Assembly: GCF_016785945.1 (NCBI RefSeq)
Contig: NZ_JAEMEF010000016.1
Location: forward strand, 18,307-82,306
Direction: 5' to 3'
From: Olleya sediminilitoris
GTDB taxonomy: Bacteria; Bacteroidota; Bacteroidia; Flavobacteriales; Flavobacteriaceae
Length of the DNA stretch: 64,000 bases
Positions 53,361 through 63,191 of the stretch are shown piece after piece. Made by a program: the position numbers and the translations under genes. The notes under the pieces were generated by a model that did not search any database, was not told the DNA's origin, and saw nothing but the letters and a program-made list of their open reading frames with translations. Position 1 is the stretch's first letter. The number at the start of each line of letters is the position of its first letter.

Positions 53361-54992
53361 ATGAAACACATTTACTTATTTTTATTTTCAATGTTTTCAA
53401 TTGGGATTTACGCACAAGAACATGCTTGGGTGTATTTAGCAGACAAACCTGATAGTGCAACAGCTTTAGCTAATCCTATTTCTATTTTAACTCAAAAAGC
53501 ATTAGATCGTAAAGCTGCACATAATGTAACTGTAGATTTTAGAGATGTTCCTGTTGATGAATCTTACATATCAGCAATAAAATCTCAAACAGGTATTACA
53601 GTAGTTTCAAAATCTAAATGGTTTAATGCAGTGCATGTTTTAGGTACTCAAACCAATATTAATGCTTTGTCAGCTGTTATGGTTAATGGTAATTCTATAG
53701 TAAGTACTATAGATTTTGCAGATTCAAGTTTAAATGCACGTCCTGCTCAAAACCAAAATAAACACGATTTTGAAGCTAGTTTAACAGACTTTACTTATGG
53801 TAATACCTCTAATCAAGTAACCATGATTGGAGTAGATCATTTACACCAAAATATCAATAATTACACAGGTACAGGAATGACAGTAGCAGTTATTGATGCT
53901 GGTTTTCCTAATGTTGAGACTATGAATGGTTTTCAGCGTTTAAGAGATGCTAACGGAATTGCTGGAGGTTATGATTTTGTAGATAGAAATTCAAACGTTT
54001 ATGCTTACACAGGTAATTCTCACGGAACTTGGGTATTAAGTGATATGGCTGGATTTATTCAAGATCAATTTGTAGGTACAGCTCCAGACGCAACCTATTA
54101 TTTATTTAGAACAGAAGATGCAGCAACCGAAACACCTTTGGAAGAAAGTCTTTGGGTTGAAGCTGCAGAACGTGCAGATAGTTTAGGTGTAGATGTTATA
54201 AATTCGTCCTTAGGCTATACGACCTTTGATAATTCTAATTACAGTTATACTCCAGCTCAGATGGATGGTAATACTGCTTACATTACAAAAGGCGCTAATA
54301 TTGCTTTTGAAAAAGGGATACTAGTCGTTAATTCTGCTGGAAATTCAGGTAGTGGTAGTTGGCAAATTGTTGGTGCACCAGCAGATGCTTCAGGTGTATT
54401 TAGTATTGGTGCAGTGCAAGCTAATGGGACTTATGCGTCTTTTAGTTCAAGAGGTAGTAATGCTCAACCAACACAAAAGCCAGATGTTGTAGCTCAAGGT
54501 CAAGCTAGTTATGTTATAAATACTAATGATGCTGTAACAACTTTAAACGGAACATCGTTTAGTGCTCCAATTTTAGCAGGAGGAATTGTCTGTTTATGGC
54601 AAGCATTACCTAATAAAACGAATGCCGAAATTATGCAATTGGTACGCGAGTCAGCATCACAATACACCACACCAGATTTTTTCTTAGGTTATGGTATTCC
54701 TGATTTATCTCTAGCTTTAGCTGAAGGATTATCTTTAGATGAATTTAATACCCAAAACACAACACTAAAACTATATCCTAATCCTGTTGTCAATCAATTA
54801 ACAGTCGAAATTCCTAGTCAATTTGAAGAAGTTAGTATAAAAATCTATGATGTTTTAGGTAAAAAAGTAATCGATACTAAAGTCAATGCAATTAATAAAA
54901 AGATAAATACATCAGTATTATCTAAAGGTGTCTATTTAATTAAAATTGAAGCAGAAGGCCTGTCAATTACTAAAAAAATTATTAAAAAGTAA
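53361..54992 (+). CDS. S8 family serine peptidase with T9SS sorting domain
   Basis: The 543-residue subtilase has a signal peptide (cut near IYAQE), a pro-region, the triad D179 (VAVIDAGF), H221 (NSHGTWV) and S399 (NGTSFSAP), and a type IX sorting domain (LKLYPNPVVNQLTVEI, LSKGVYLIKIEAEGLSITKK). It is secreted by T9SS. A short 8-bp hairpin (53339-53359) ends 1 nt before the start codon and may hide the start region. Confidence 0.94.
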   Translation: MKHIYLFLFSMFSIGIYAQEHAWVYLADKPDSATALANPISILTQKALDRKAAHNVTVDFRDVPVDESYISAIKSQTGITVVSKSKWFNAVHVLGTQTNINALSAVMVNGNSIVSTIDFADSSLNARPAQNQNKHDFEASLTDFTYGNTSNQVTMIGVDHLHQNINNYTGTGMTVAVIDAGFPNVETMNGFQRLRDANGIAGGYDFVDRNSNVYAYTGNSHGTWVLSDMAGFIQDQFVGTAPDATYYLFRTEDAATETPLEESLWVEAAERADSLGVDVINSSLGYTTFDNSNYSYTPAQMDGNTAYITKGANIAFEKGILVVNSAGNSGSGSWQIVGAPADASGVFSIGAVQANGTYASFSSRGSNAQPTQKPDVVAQGQASYVINTNDAVTTLNGTSFSAPILAGGIVCLWQALPNKTNAEIMQLVRESASQYTTPDFFLGYGIPDLSLALAEGLSLDEFNTQNTTLKLYPNPVVNQLTVEIPSQFEEVSIKIYDVLGKKVIDTKVNAINKKINTSVLSKGVYLIKIEAEGLSITKKIIKK

Positions 54993-55025
54993 AAGATATA
55001 ATTTTAACAAACTAACATAAAACTA

Positions 55026-55967
55026 ATGCCAAATTCTATAACAAAACTTTTCAGTATAAAATATCCAATAATCCAAGCAGGAATGATTTGGAATAGTGGA
55101 TGGAAACTAGCTTCAGCAGCTAGTAATGCAGGAATATTAGGACTAATTGGAGCAGGAAGTATGTATCCTGATGTGTTAAGAGAGCACATTCAAAAATGTA
55201 AAAAAGCAACCGATAAGCCTTTTGGTGTTAATGTCCCAATGTTGTATCCAAACATTGAAGAGATTATGAATATTATTGTTGAAGAAGGTGTTAAAATAGT
55301 ATTTACTTCTGCAGGAAACCCTAAAACATGGACTAAGTGGTTACAAGATCAAGGTATTACAGTTGTACACGTTGTCAGTAGTGTTAAGTTTGCTTTAAAA
55401 GCACAAGCTGCTGGTGTAGATGCAATTGTAGCCGAAGGTTTTGAAGCTGGTGGACATAATGGTCGTGATGAGACCACAACTTTAACTTTAATTCCAATGG
55501 TTAAAGAGCAGTTAGAAATACCATTAATTGCAGCTGGAGGAATAGCTACTGGTAAAGCTATGTTAGCGAGTATGATTTTAGGAGCTGACGCAGTACAGGT
55601 TGGAAGCCGATTTGTTGCAAGTACAGAAAGTAGTGCACATGATAATTTTAAGCAAGTAGTTGTAGATGCTAAAGAAGGAGATACACAATTAACTTTAAAA
55701 GAATTAGCACCTGTAAGATTAGTTAAAAATAAGTTTTTTAATCAAATTGAAGCTTTATACAAAACAGCGCCTTCACTTGAAGCACTTAAAGAATTACTTG
55801 GTCGTGCAAGAGCAAAAAAAGGAATGTTTGAAGGCGATTTAGAAGATGGCGAATTAGAAATTGGTCAAATTGCAGGATTAATACACGACATTAAACCAGT
55901 TGCTGATATTGTAAAACATATGGTAGAAGAGTTTGAAGCGGCTAAACTTAATGTGGCTAAACTTTAA
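55026..55967 (+). CDS. NAD(P)H-dependent flavin oxidoreductase / nitronate monooxygenase family
   Basis: The 313-residue TIM-barrel protein has family segments PIIQAGMIWNSGWKLASAAS, FGVNVPMLYP, AEGFEAGGHNG and IAAGGIATGKAMLASMILGADAVQVGSRF. Members are FMN enzymes acting on nitronates or enoyl groups; which one cannot be decided by eye. Confidence 0.88.
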   Translation: MPNSITKLFSIKYPIIQAGMIWNSGWKLASAASNAGILGLIGAGSMYPDVLREHIQKCKKATDKPFGVNVPMLYPNIEEIMNIIVEEGVKIVFTSAGNPKTWTKWLQDQGITVVHVVSSVKFALKAQAAGVDAIVAEGFEAGGHNGRDETTTLTLIPMVKEQLEIPLIAAGGIATGKAMLASMILGADAVQVGSRFVASTESSAHDNFKQVVVDAKEGDTQLTLKELAPVRLVKNKFFNQIEALYKTAPSLEALKELLGRARAKKGMFEGDLEDGELEIGQIAGLIHDIKPVADIVKHMVEEFEAAKLNVAKL

Positions 55968-55981
55968 TAGTATTTATATAA

Positions 55982-56743
55982 ATGCTAATAAATAAACTGT
56001 TTTTTAAAGCTTACCAGATAAAATATCTTTTCAAGTGGATAGATGTACTTGGTATTTTTCAATATCTTAAGCTAATATCTAATTTACAAAGTGATTCCGA
56101 GTTTTTAGAACTTAAACTTAAAAGTTATACTTCAACTATATATTTAAGACCTAAGACTTCCGATTTTAAAATTTTTAAGCAAATTTTTATTGCAGAAGAA
56201 TATAATGTCACATACCCAAATCAGGTTGAAACTATTATAGACGCTGGATCTAATTGTGGCTATTCAATAGTTTATTTTAAAAATAAATTCAAGGATGCTA
56301 AAATTATTGCTATTGAGCCAGATCATTCTAATATTAAAATGATTAGAAAAAACACTCAGAATTTAACAAATGTAGAGCTATTAGAAGGTGGTGTATGGTA
56401 TAAAGATTCAGACTTAAATATTTTAAATAAAAATGCAGGGAAATGGGCTTTTAGAGTTGTTGAAGCTAAAAAAGATGAAGGCGAATTTAAAGGGGTTTCG
56501 ATTAATACGATAGTGAAACAATTTAATTTAGAAAGTATTGACTTATTAAAAATTGATATTGAAGGTACAGAAAAAATAATCTTTGAAAACAATGTACAAC
56601 CATGGTTGTCTGTAACATCATTTGGATTTTTAGAGCTTCATGAAAATTATGAGCCTGGTGTCACTAAATTGATTCATAAAATATTAAAATCTGAGAATTT
56701 TAAAATATCATATTCTGGTGAAAATCTAGTGTTTTCAAAATAA
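55982..56743 (+). CDS. FkbM family methyltransferase
   Basis: The 253-residue protein has a SAM-binding Rossmann core: TIIDAGSNCGYSIVYFKNKF near residue 82, IIAIEPDHSNIKMIRKN and IDLLKIDIEGTEK, as in the FkbM family that O-methylates sugars or other small molecules. It lies 14 nt after the flavin oxidoreductase gene and may be co-transcribed. Confidence 0.87.
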   Translation: MLINKLFFKAYQIKYLFKWIDVLGIFQYLKLISNLQSDSEFLELKLKSYTSTIYLRPKTSDFKIFKQIFIAEEYNVTYPNQVETIIDAGSNCGYSIVYFKNKFKDAKIIAIEPDHSNIKMIRKNTQNLTNVELLEGGVWYKDSDLNILNKNAGKWAFRVVEAKKDEGEFKGVSINTIVKQFNLESIDLLKIDIEGTEKIIFENNVQPWLSVTSFGFLELHENYEPGVTKLIHKILKSENFKISYSGENLVFSK

Positions 56744-56773
56744 TATTTAAGATGTTTTCCGTTTAAAAACAAC

Positions 56774-56781
56774 TACATTTG
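56774..56781 (+). promoter_or_regulatory. -7-like box adjoining the MATE gene start
   Basis: TACATTTG matches TAnnTTTG and ends 4 nt before the start codon, which would give an almost leaderless transcript. Confidence 0.4.
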
Positions 56782-56785
56782 CTTT

Positions 56786-58168
56786 ATGGTTTTAAGCAAT
56801 TACACAAAAGAATTTAAATACAACTGGCAGCTTGCAGCTCCTGTAATGTTAGGTATGCTAGGTCATACTTTTGTGAGTTTTATAGACAATATTATGGTTG
56901 GCCAATTAGGTACAGCAGAGTTAGCAGCTGTGTCGTTAGGAAACAGTTTTATGTTTATAGCAATGTCTATAGGTATTGGTTTTAGTACAGCTATAACACC
57001 ATTAGTTGCTGAGGCAGATAGCGCCAACAATTTTGACGAAGGAAAATCTGCTTTTAAGCATGGTTTATTTTTATGCACTGTTTTAGGTTGTTTACTATTC
57101 TTATTAGTGTTTTTTGCAAAACCTTTAATGTATTTGATGAAACAACCAATTGAGGTTGTAGAGTTGGCCATTCCGTATTTAGATTTGGTAGCCTTTTCTT
57201 TAATTCCGTTAATAATTTTTCAAGGTTTTAAACAATTTAGTGATGGTTTGTCATTGACTAAATATCCAATGTATGCCACAATTGTAGCTAACTTAATTAA
57301 TGTAGGTTTAAACTATTTATTGATTTTCGGAAAATTTGGTTTCCCAGAAATGGGTATTGTAGGTGCAGCTTATGGGACTTTAGTGTCTCGTGTTGTTATG
57401 GTATTTTACTTATGGTGGCTTTTAAAAGGTAGAGCAAAATCTAAAGATTATGTTACCAATATTAAGTTGTTTGTTTTAGATAAATTAATGCTAAAAAAGA
57501 TTATAAGTTTAGGTACACCAAGCGCTATGCAAATGTTTTTTGAGGTAGCCATCTTTACAGCAGCAATTTGGTTAAGTGGTTTGTTAGGTAAAAACCCTCA
57601 GGCAGCTAATCAAGTGGCTTTAAACTTAAGCTCAATGACCTTTATGGTTGCTATGGGATTAAGTGTAGCCTCAATGATTAGGGTTGGAAATCAAAAAGGT
57701 TTGTATCAATATTTAGAACTACGTCGTATTGCAGTGTCTTTATTTTTGATGGGTTTTATTTTTGCAGTAATTTTTGCTTCCTTATTTTTAATATTCAATC
57801 AGTTTTTACCACGATTATATGTGGATTTTGACGATGCTATTAATTTTAAAGATAATATGGAAGTTGTATCCATAGCTTCACAATTACTAATTGCAGCAGC
57901 CATTTTTCAAATTAGTGATAGCCTGCAAGTTGTTGTTCTTGGAGCTTTAAGAGGTTTACAAGATGTTAAAATACCGACTTTAATCACTTTTATTTCCTAT
58001 TGGTTAATAGGATTTCCTGTTAGTTGGTATTTTGGAAAAGCAGATGCTTATGGTAGTTTTGGTATTTGGCTAGGTTTACTAGCAGGACTAACAACTGCTG
58101 CTATTTTATTGTTTATACGTTTTAATTATCTAACTAAAAGGTTAATTTTGAACTCAGCTAATAACTAA
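56786..58168 (+). CDS. MATE family efflux transporter
   Basis: The 460-residue protein has twelve predicted membrane helices in two MATE halves, with WQLAAPVMLGMLGHTFVSFI and DNIMVGQLGTAELAAVSLGN at the start and PSAMQMFFEVAIFTAAIWLSG in the middle. It would exchange Na+ or H+ for cationic drugs or metabolites. Confidence 0.93.
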   Translation: MVLSNYTKEFKYNWQLAAPVMLGMLGHTFVSFIDNIMVGQLGTAELAAVSLGNSFMFIAMSIGIGFSTAITPLVAEADSANNFDEGKSAFKHGLFLCTVLGCLLFLLVFFAKPLMYLMKQPIEVVELAIPYLDLVAFSLIPLIIFQGFKQFSDGLSLTKYPMYATIVANLINVGLNYLLIFGKFGFPEMGIVGAAYGTLVSRVVMVFYLWWLLKGRAKSKDYVTNIKLFVLDKLMLKKIISLGTPSAMQMFFEVAIFTAAIWLSGLLGKNPQAANQVALNLSSMTFMVAMGLSVASMIRVGNQKGLYQYLELRRIAVSLFLMGFIFAVIFASLFLIFNQFLPRLYVDFDDAINFKDNMEVVSIASQLLIAAAIFQISDSLQVVVLGALRGLQDVKIPTLITFISYWLIGFPVSWYFGKADAYGSFGIWLGLLAGLTTAAILLFIRFNYLTKRLILNSANN

Positions 58169-58188
58169 CTGCTAAAAGTTAATAAAAC

Positions 58189-58416
58189 ATGGAATTACCA
58201 AAATATATATTAGGTGATAATACAGATCATCCAAATGCAATCTTTGTAATACATACCGAATTTCCTAGATTTATAATTAATCTTGAAGATGATGAGGTAG
58301 AGTGGTTTGAAGATTTTGACCAACATGATCAAAGAGAATTAGAAATGGAAACCGAAAACTTAATTAAAGAAGCTACTGCTTTTTATGATCGTGAAGTTGC
58401 ACGTTACGAAGAGTAA
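58189..58416 (+). CDS. Small acidic protein, 75 residues
   Basis: The protein is soluble and rich in Asp/Glu (NLEDDEVEWFEDFDQHDQRE) with a closing amphipathic helix. I do not recognise a family, though similar short acidic proteins are common in flavobacteria. It lies 20 nt after the MATE gene and 32 nt before the PAP2 gene on the same strand. Confidence 0.7.
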   Translation: MELPKYILGDNTDHPNAIFVIHTEFPRFIINLEDDEVEWFEDFDQHDQRELEMETENLIKEATAFYDREVARYEE

Positions 58417-58448
58417 AAACTGGGTTTAATTACCCTCAAAATTATTAT

Positions 58449-59024
58449 ATGTTAGACCAATTAGTACAATACGACAAAGAATTATTTTTGTTTTTAAACA
58501 ATTTAGGAAGCACCTCTTGGGATGCCTTTTGGGTTTTTTATACTGACAAAGTACATTGGGTTCCGTTTTACGTTATCCTGTTGTTTTTAATGTATAAAAA
58601 GTTGAATACAAAAATGTTTGTATTAACATTAGTGGTTATTGCATTAATGATTTTGTTTACAGATCAAGTTACTAATTTATTTAAAAAAGTATTAGTTAAA
58701 CGATTACGACCTTGTCATGAAGACGAGCTGGTGCAAGCCATGAGATTACTTAAATCTTGGTGTGGTGGACAATATGGTTACTTTTCTGGACATGCAAGTA
58801 ACAGTATGGCAGTCGCAATATTTTCTGGATTAATGTTACGTTATAAGTATAAATACTTGATATACTTTTTAATTATTTGGGCTCTAGCTATGGCATATAG
58901 CCGAATTTACATTGGAGTACATTATCCTTTAGATGTTGTAAGCGGAATGATATTTGGTGCGCTCTCTGGATATTTATTCTATAAACTTGACAAATATTTA
59001 CAGTCAAGGTTTCAATTAAAATAA
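58449..59024 (+). CDS. PAP2 family phosphatase
   Basis: The 191-residue membrane protein has the three PAP2 signatures: KRLRP (KVLVKRLRPCHEDE), SGH (YFSGHASNSM) and SRIYIGVHYPLD. Such enzymes dephosphorylate undecaprenyl-pyrophosphate or lipid-linked sugars. It is convergent with the ArnT-like gene by 1 nt, next to lipid-linked sugar genes. Confidence 0.92.
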   Translation: MLDQLVQYDKELFLFLNNLGSTSWDAFWVFYTDKVHWVPFYVILLFLMYKKLNTKMFVLTLVVIALMILFTDQVTNLFKKVLVKRLRPCHEDELVQAMRLLKSWCGGQYGYFSGHASNSMAVAIFSGLMLRYKYKYLIYFLIIWALAMAYSRIYIGVHYPLDVVSGMIFGALSGYLFYKLDKYLQSRFQLK

Positions 59025-59025
59025 T

Positions 59026-60660
59026 TTATTTTTTTCTGAAATAATAATACTTGCTAATCAGTCTATCTTTATACTGTTTACTATCTGGTTCACTTTCGTT
59101 TAAATCAAAAGTTTTAATTAATTCAAATGAATAGTTTTTGCTGATTATTTCTTGATCTTTTTCACTGATATTGTTAGCTAAAACTCCAAATTCAGTAGCT
59201 TCAGGAAAAGTATAAGCGCCTTCTTTTTTTGTTATCTGCGGAATTTTTGTTCCATATTGCCAAATAGCTTCTGGAGAGATATGGTTTATATTATACAATT
59301 TAACTTGAGCTTCTTGATGAGTTTTTAATAAAGAATTAATTGGTTTAAAATTAGAACTTGTAAACGTTTTAAAAAGCGGTAATCCAAATAAAAATAAAGC
59401 ACCAAAAAAAGTAGTTGTTAAGATAAAAACAGTTTTAATGTCTTTCTTTATTAGCTTTAGTAAAATAAATAGACCTAAAGTAAATGCAACTATTACAAAA
59501 ACAGCAAACTTAATTGGATGCTGACTTAATTCTGTTTTAAACATAAAAAATAGAGCGATAGGAGCAATCATACCTATTACAGCTATTAATCCAAAATTAA
59601 AATATACAGGAATAGTTTCGCGTTTATCTGTTAACGATTTAAATTCACGAATTAAATAATTAATATAAAAGCCAATATTTAAAGCTAGTGGTATTAATAC
59701 AGGCATCAAGTAACGCGATTTTTTTTCAGGTATTAAGGATAATAAAATAACTGCAAAAATGGTCCATAATAATGTAAATTTATAGGCTTTAAAATTTATA
59801 ACTCTCGATTTTAAATATGGATAAAGCAAACTTATAAATGCAGGAATAGTCCATAATCCACTTTGTGTAAAAAAGCTCCAATAGTAGTAAAATGGTCTAA
59901 CATTGTAACTTGTCCAATTTCCAGTTTCTTTACTTGTGATGGCTTTAAAAGTTTCAACATCTTCTAATCTAACATATAAATACCACCAACCTCCAATAGT
60001 TAATGCTATTATTAAAAGAGCTAATATTGGTACTATTTTAGGTTTAATAGTATTGTATTTAAAACTAAAACCATAAGCCATTGTAAATGGTAATAACAAG
60101 GCATAAAAACTTACAGGACCTTTACTTAAAATAGAACATCCTATAAAAAATCCAGCATAAATAACAGAGGTCCATTTAGTAATGTCAGAATTAAAAAAGC
60201 AAACTAAGTGGTAAATAGCAACCATCATAAAACCATGAGTAAAAATATCCCAAGGTGCTTCAATTGTAATTCCAATAACGTAAAATGAAGTCACTAAAAT
60301 TAAAGTGTTTAAATAGCTGTGTATTTGATTTTTTAAAATTAAGTTAGACAGTTTGTAGCTGTATATCGCTAAAACCATAATCATGATTATAGCAGGTAAA
60401 CGCATTCCAAAAATACTTTTAACACCAAAAACTAATCCCGAAATAGCAGTTAACCAAGTTGGTAAAGGTGGTTTTTCGTAACGTGCTTGACCATTCATGG
60501 TAGTTAACAACCAGTTGTTATCTTGTATCATCTCTCTAGCTGTAATAAAATTACGAGCCTCCATAATGGTAACTTGAATAGTGTCTAAATTTGGTAGTAG
60601 CATGATTGCAATAAGCAAACATAGAGTTGCAAGCGGATATTTTTTTAAAAATTTAGGCAT
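59026..60660 (-). CDS. ArnT-like glycosyltransferase family 39 (GT39/GT83) membrane protein
   Basis: The 544-residue protein has about twelve membrane helices and the N-terminal GT-C features: a first periplasmic loop EARNFITAREMIQDNNWLLT with acidic residues and RYEKPPLPTWLTAI. Such enzymes move a sugar from a polyprenyl-phosphate carrier to lipid A or protein. It overlaps the preceding gene by 8 nt, so it is the last gene of a three-gene operon. Confidence 0.88.
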   Translation of the reverse strand: MPKFLKKYPLATLCLLIAIMLLPNLDTIQVTIMEARNFITAREMIQDNNWLLTTMNGQARYEKPPLPTWLTAISGLVFGVKSIFGMRLPAIIMIMVLAIYSYKLSNLILKNQIHSYLNTLILVTSFYVIGITIEAPWDIFTHGFMMVAIYHLVCFFNSDITKWTSVIYAGFFIGCSILSKGPVSFYALLLPFTMAYGFSFKYNTIKPKIVPILALLIIALTIGGWWYLYVRLEDVETFKAITSKETGNWTSYNVRPFYYYWSFFTQSGLWTIPAFISLLYPYLKSRVINFKAYKFTLLWTIFAVILLSLIPEKKSRYLMPVLIPLALNIGFYINYLIREFKSLTDKRETIPVYFNFGLIAVIGMIAPIALFFMFKTELSQHPIKFAVFVIVAFTLGLFILLKLIKKDIKTVFILTTTFFGALFLFGLPLFKTFTSSNFKPINSLLKTHQEAQVKLYNINHISPEAIWQYGTKIPQITKKEGAYTFPEATEFGVLANNISEKDQEIISKNYSFELIKTFDLNESEPDSKQYKDRLISKYYYFRKK

Positions 60661-61276
60661 CTTGTTTTTTTAAGATCAATAAATTACGAATGTAAATAAC
60701 AGCTCCTAATGAGTGTCCAACTAATAAGACATAATCTACTCTAAAAATAGCGTAAGTCAAAATTAAAAGCGATCCTGTTAAGCTTAAAGCCCAAAAGCCA
60801 AGCGGTAAAGATGATTCTTTGTTTTTTTCAGAATAAATCCATTGAAATACAAAACGTAGTGTAAATATAATTTGAGATACTATGCCTAACGACAATAACC
60901 AAAACGGAATGGCTTCGTTTTTAAATAATTTTACAGTATCAATTTCGTTATTATTAAAGTAAAAGACTGTCACAAAAACAGGCATTAATAATAAGATGTA
61001 ACGTACACTAACGTGGTAGGTTTTCCATTGGTTTTGTAATTGTAGATTTCTTATGTAAATATAATAAGTCAAACTTTGACCTAACATAATTGCAAAATCA
61101 TCACGTAAATATCCATATATAAACAAAAGGAAAGACGCAATTAAACTTAGAGTCCAGAATAAGGTTGGTGTAATGACACGTTTTTGTTTCTCGCTTGTAA
61201 TCCATTGGATGATTAATCGAGAAGAAAATAAGGTTTGAGCCAAAAAACCTATACTAAGTATAATCCAATTGCTCAT
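60653..61276 (-). CDS. Tandem LAB_N (lipid-A-disaccharide-synthase N-terminal-like) membrane protein
   Basis: The 207-residue protein has two similar halves of about 75 residues, each with three membrane helices and shared phrases (SSRLIIQWITSEKQKR and LRFVFQWIYSEKNKES; YYIYIRNLQL and AVIYIRNLLI). This is the LAB_N fold, which here stands without the enzyme. It likely serves as a small transporter-like or scaffold unit for polyprenyl-phosphate sugars. It overlaps the ArnT-like gene by 8 nt and abuts the GT2 gene. Confidence 0.85.
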   Translation of the reverse strand: MSNWIILSIGFLAQTLFSSRLIIQWITSEKQKRVITPTLFWTLSLIASFLLFIYGYLRDDFAIMLGQSLTYYIYIRNLQLQNQWKTYHVSVRYILLLMPVFVTVFYFNNNEIDTVKLFKNEAIPFWLLSLGIVSQIIFTLRFVFQWIYSEKNKESSLPLGFWALSLTGSLLILTYAIFRVDYVLLVGHSLGAVIYIRNLLILKKQDA

Positions 61277-61989
61277 TATTTTTGTTTAGCAACTTCGTAA
61301 TTGATGTACTTTTTTTTCATCCATAAATAAGCAAAGCAATCCATTAAAGGTCCAAGTAAACGGTTCCATAAACCAAATTTGGCTTCTCCAGCAACTCTAG
61401 GAAAATGTTGTACAGGTATTTGCTTAGTCTTACCGTTTTGTAACATAATCATAGCAGGTAAAAAACGATGTAATCCTTTAAACATTGGGATACGTTTAGC
61501 ATAGACTGTTTTAATAACTTTTAAAGGACAACCAGTGTCATCCATACCATCTTTGGTAAAAGCACGTCTAATTCCGTTAGCAATTTTTGACGACATGTTT
61601 TTTACAAAACTATCTTTACGGTTAGAGCGTACACCTGTAACCAAATCAAACTCACCAATATGTGCTAAAAGTAAATTAAAGTCTTCTGGAGTAGTTTGTA
61701 AATCGCTATCAATATAACCAACAAGCTCTGTGGTAGTGTAATCAAAACCTGCTTTAATAGCAGCACTTAATCCTCTATTTTCTTTAAATAAAATATAGTC
61801 AAACTGCTCGTTTCTGCTACAAATAGCTTCAATTAAATCTTGGCTTTTATCTTTAGAGCCATCATTAACAAACAATATTTTGGTAACTTTAGTTGCTATT
61901 TTTGTATAAGCTAACAGCTCCTTTTCAACTCTTAATAAATTATCTTCCTCGTTATAAACAGGAACAACAATGGTAAATTGGTAATTCAT
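61276..61989 (-). CDS. Glycosyltransferase family 2 (polyprenyl-phosphate sugar synthase type)
   Basis: The 237-residue protein has the GT2 fold: VVPVYNEEDNLLRVEKEL, LFVNDGSKDKS, ENRGLSAAIKAGF and the DXD-like DSDLQTTPEDF. It has no membrane helices, like DPM1/ArnC-type enzymes lacking the C-terminal helices. It would load a sugar on undecaprenyl phosphate. It is the first gene of the operon and abuts the LAB_N gene. Confidence 0.9.
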   Translation of the reverse strand: MNYQFTIVVPVYNEEDNLLRVEKELLAYTKIATKVTKILFVNDGSKDKSQDLIEAICSRNEQFDYILFKENRGLSAAIKAGFDYTTTELVGYIDSDLQTTPEDFNLLLAHIGEFDLVTGVRSNRKDSFVKNMSSKIANGIRRAFTKDGMDDTGCPLKVIKTVYAKRIPMFKGLHRFLPAMIMLQNGKTKQIPVQHFPRVAGEAKFGLWNRLLGPLMDCFAYLWMKKKYINYEVAKQK

Positions 61990-62083
61990 AAACCTATTTT
62001 AGTACTGCAAATGTATTGTTTTTTAAAGAATTGAAATTACTATCGAAAAAAAATCTGTTTCTTTGTAATACTTAAAAACATTT

Positions 62084-63025
62084 ATGAAAATATTAGTCAC
62101 TGGAGCAGCAGGTTTTATAGGCTCTCACACCTGTGAGCGTTTACACGATTTAGGTCATCAGGTTGTTGGTTTAGATAATTTTAATGATTATTACAGCTTA
62201 AAGCTGAAAACCTTAAACGAAAAAGCACTTTTAAATAAGGGAATAACCATTATAAAAGCCGATTTAAGAGATGATAGTTTAGCCAAAGCTTTACCAAAAG
62301 ACATCAACTATATTTTTCATTTTGCTGCACAGCCTGGTATTTCTGCAAGCTCTACATTTGAAGATTATTTTAGTAATAACATTATTGGGACTAAAAATTT
62401 AATAGATTATGCATTACAGTGCAATGCATTGCAATTATTTGTTAATATAGGGACGTCTTCAATTTATGGTTTACAAGCAACCTTTGCTGAAGATGCAGCA
62501 CCAAAACCAGCATCACATTATGGCGTTACAAAATTAACAGCAGAGCAACTTGTTTTACAAAAAAGTAGAGAACACCAATTTAAAAGCTGTTCCTTACGCT
62601 TATATTCTGTAATAGGACCAAGAGAGCGTCCAGAAAAAATGTATACAAAATTAATTACTTGCGCATATAATGGAGAGGCTTTTCCGTTATATAATGGTAG
62701 TGCAACGCATTTACGTAGTTTTACTTATGTTGGTGATATAGTAGACGGAATTGTAAGCGTTATAGATAATGAAGATGTTGTAGATGGAGAAATTATTAAT
62801 CTTGGTACAGAGGTAGAACATACTACTCAAGATGGTATTGAAGCAGTACAACAAGTTATTGGTCAAACTATAAAAATAGATCATGTCAAGTCTAGAGTAG
62901 GAGACCAATTGCGTACAAAAGCTAATATTGATAAAGCTAGAAAACTGTTACATTATAATCCAAAAACAACTTTATTAGAAGGTGTTGCAGCCCAAGTAGA
63001 ATGGTATAAGGCTAATTTTTTGTAG
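62084..63025 (+). CDS. NAD-dependent sugar epimerase/dehydratase
   Basis: The 313-residue SDR enzyme has the NAD motif GAAGFIGSHTCERL from residue 7, DNFNDYYSLKLK, the Ser in IGTSSIYG (about 124-129) and the Y146-x3-K150 pair. The DNFNDYY phrase is typical of UDP-glucuronate/UDP-glucose 4-epimerases. It is divergent from the GT2 operon and probably supplies its sugar nucleotide. Confidence 0.9.
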   Translation: MKILVTGAAGFIGSHTCERLHDLGHQVVGLDNFNDYYSLKLKTLNEKALLNKGITIIKADLRDDSLAKALPKDINYIFHFAAQPGISASSTFEDYFSNNIIGTKNLIDYALQCNALQLFVNIGTSSIYGLQATFAEDAAPKPASHYGVTKLTAEQLVLQKSREHQFKSCSLRLYSVIGPRERPEKMYTKLITCAYNGEAFPLYNGSATHLRSFTYVGDIVDGIVSVIDNEDVVDGEIINLGTEVEHTTQDGIEAVQQVIGQTIKIDHVKSRVGDQLRTKANIDKARKLLHYNPKTTLLEGVAAQVEWYKANFL

Positions 63026-63191
63026 TTGTTTTTTCAAGTTTATTAGTAAACTAGCTTTAAAAGCTAATTTTCTTTGTAATTATTACTTTTACAATAGCAA
63101 AATCAGGACTAACTTATGATAATAATTATAAAAGTGTTTTATTGAAAAATTAATGAGTTTTTACTTGTTTTTTAACACAGTACTTTGTTTC

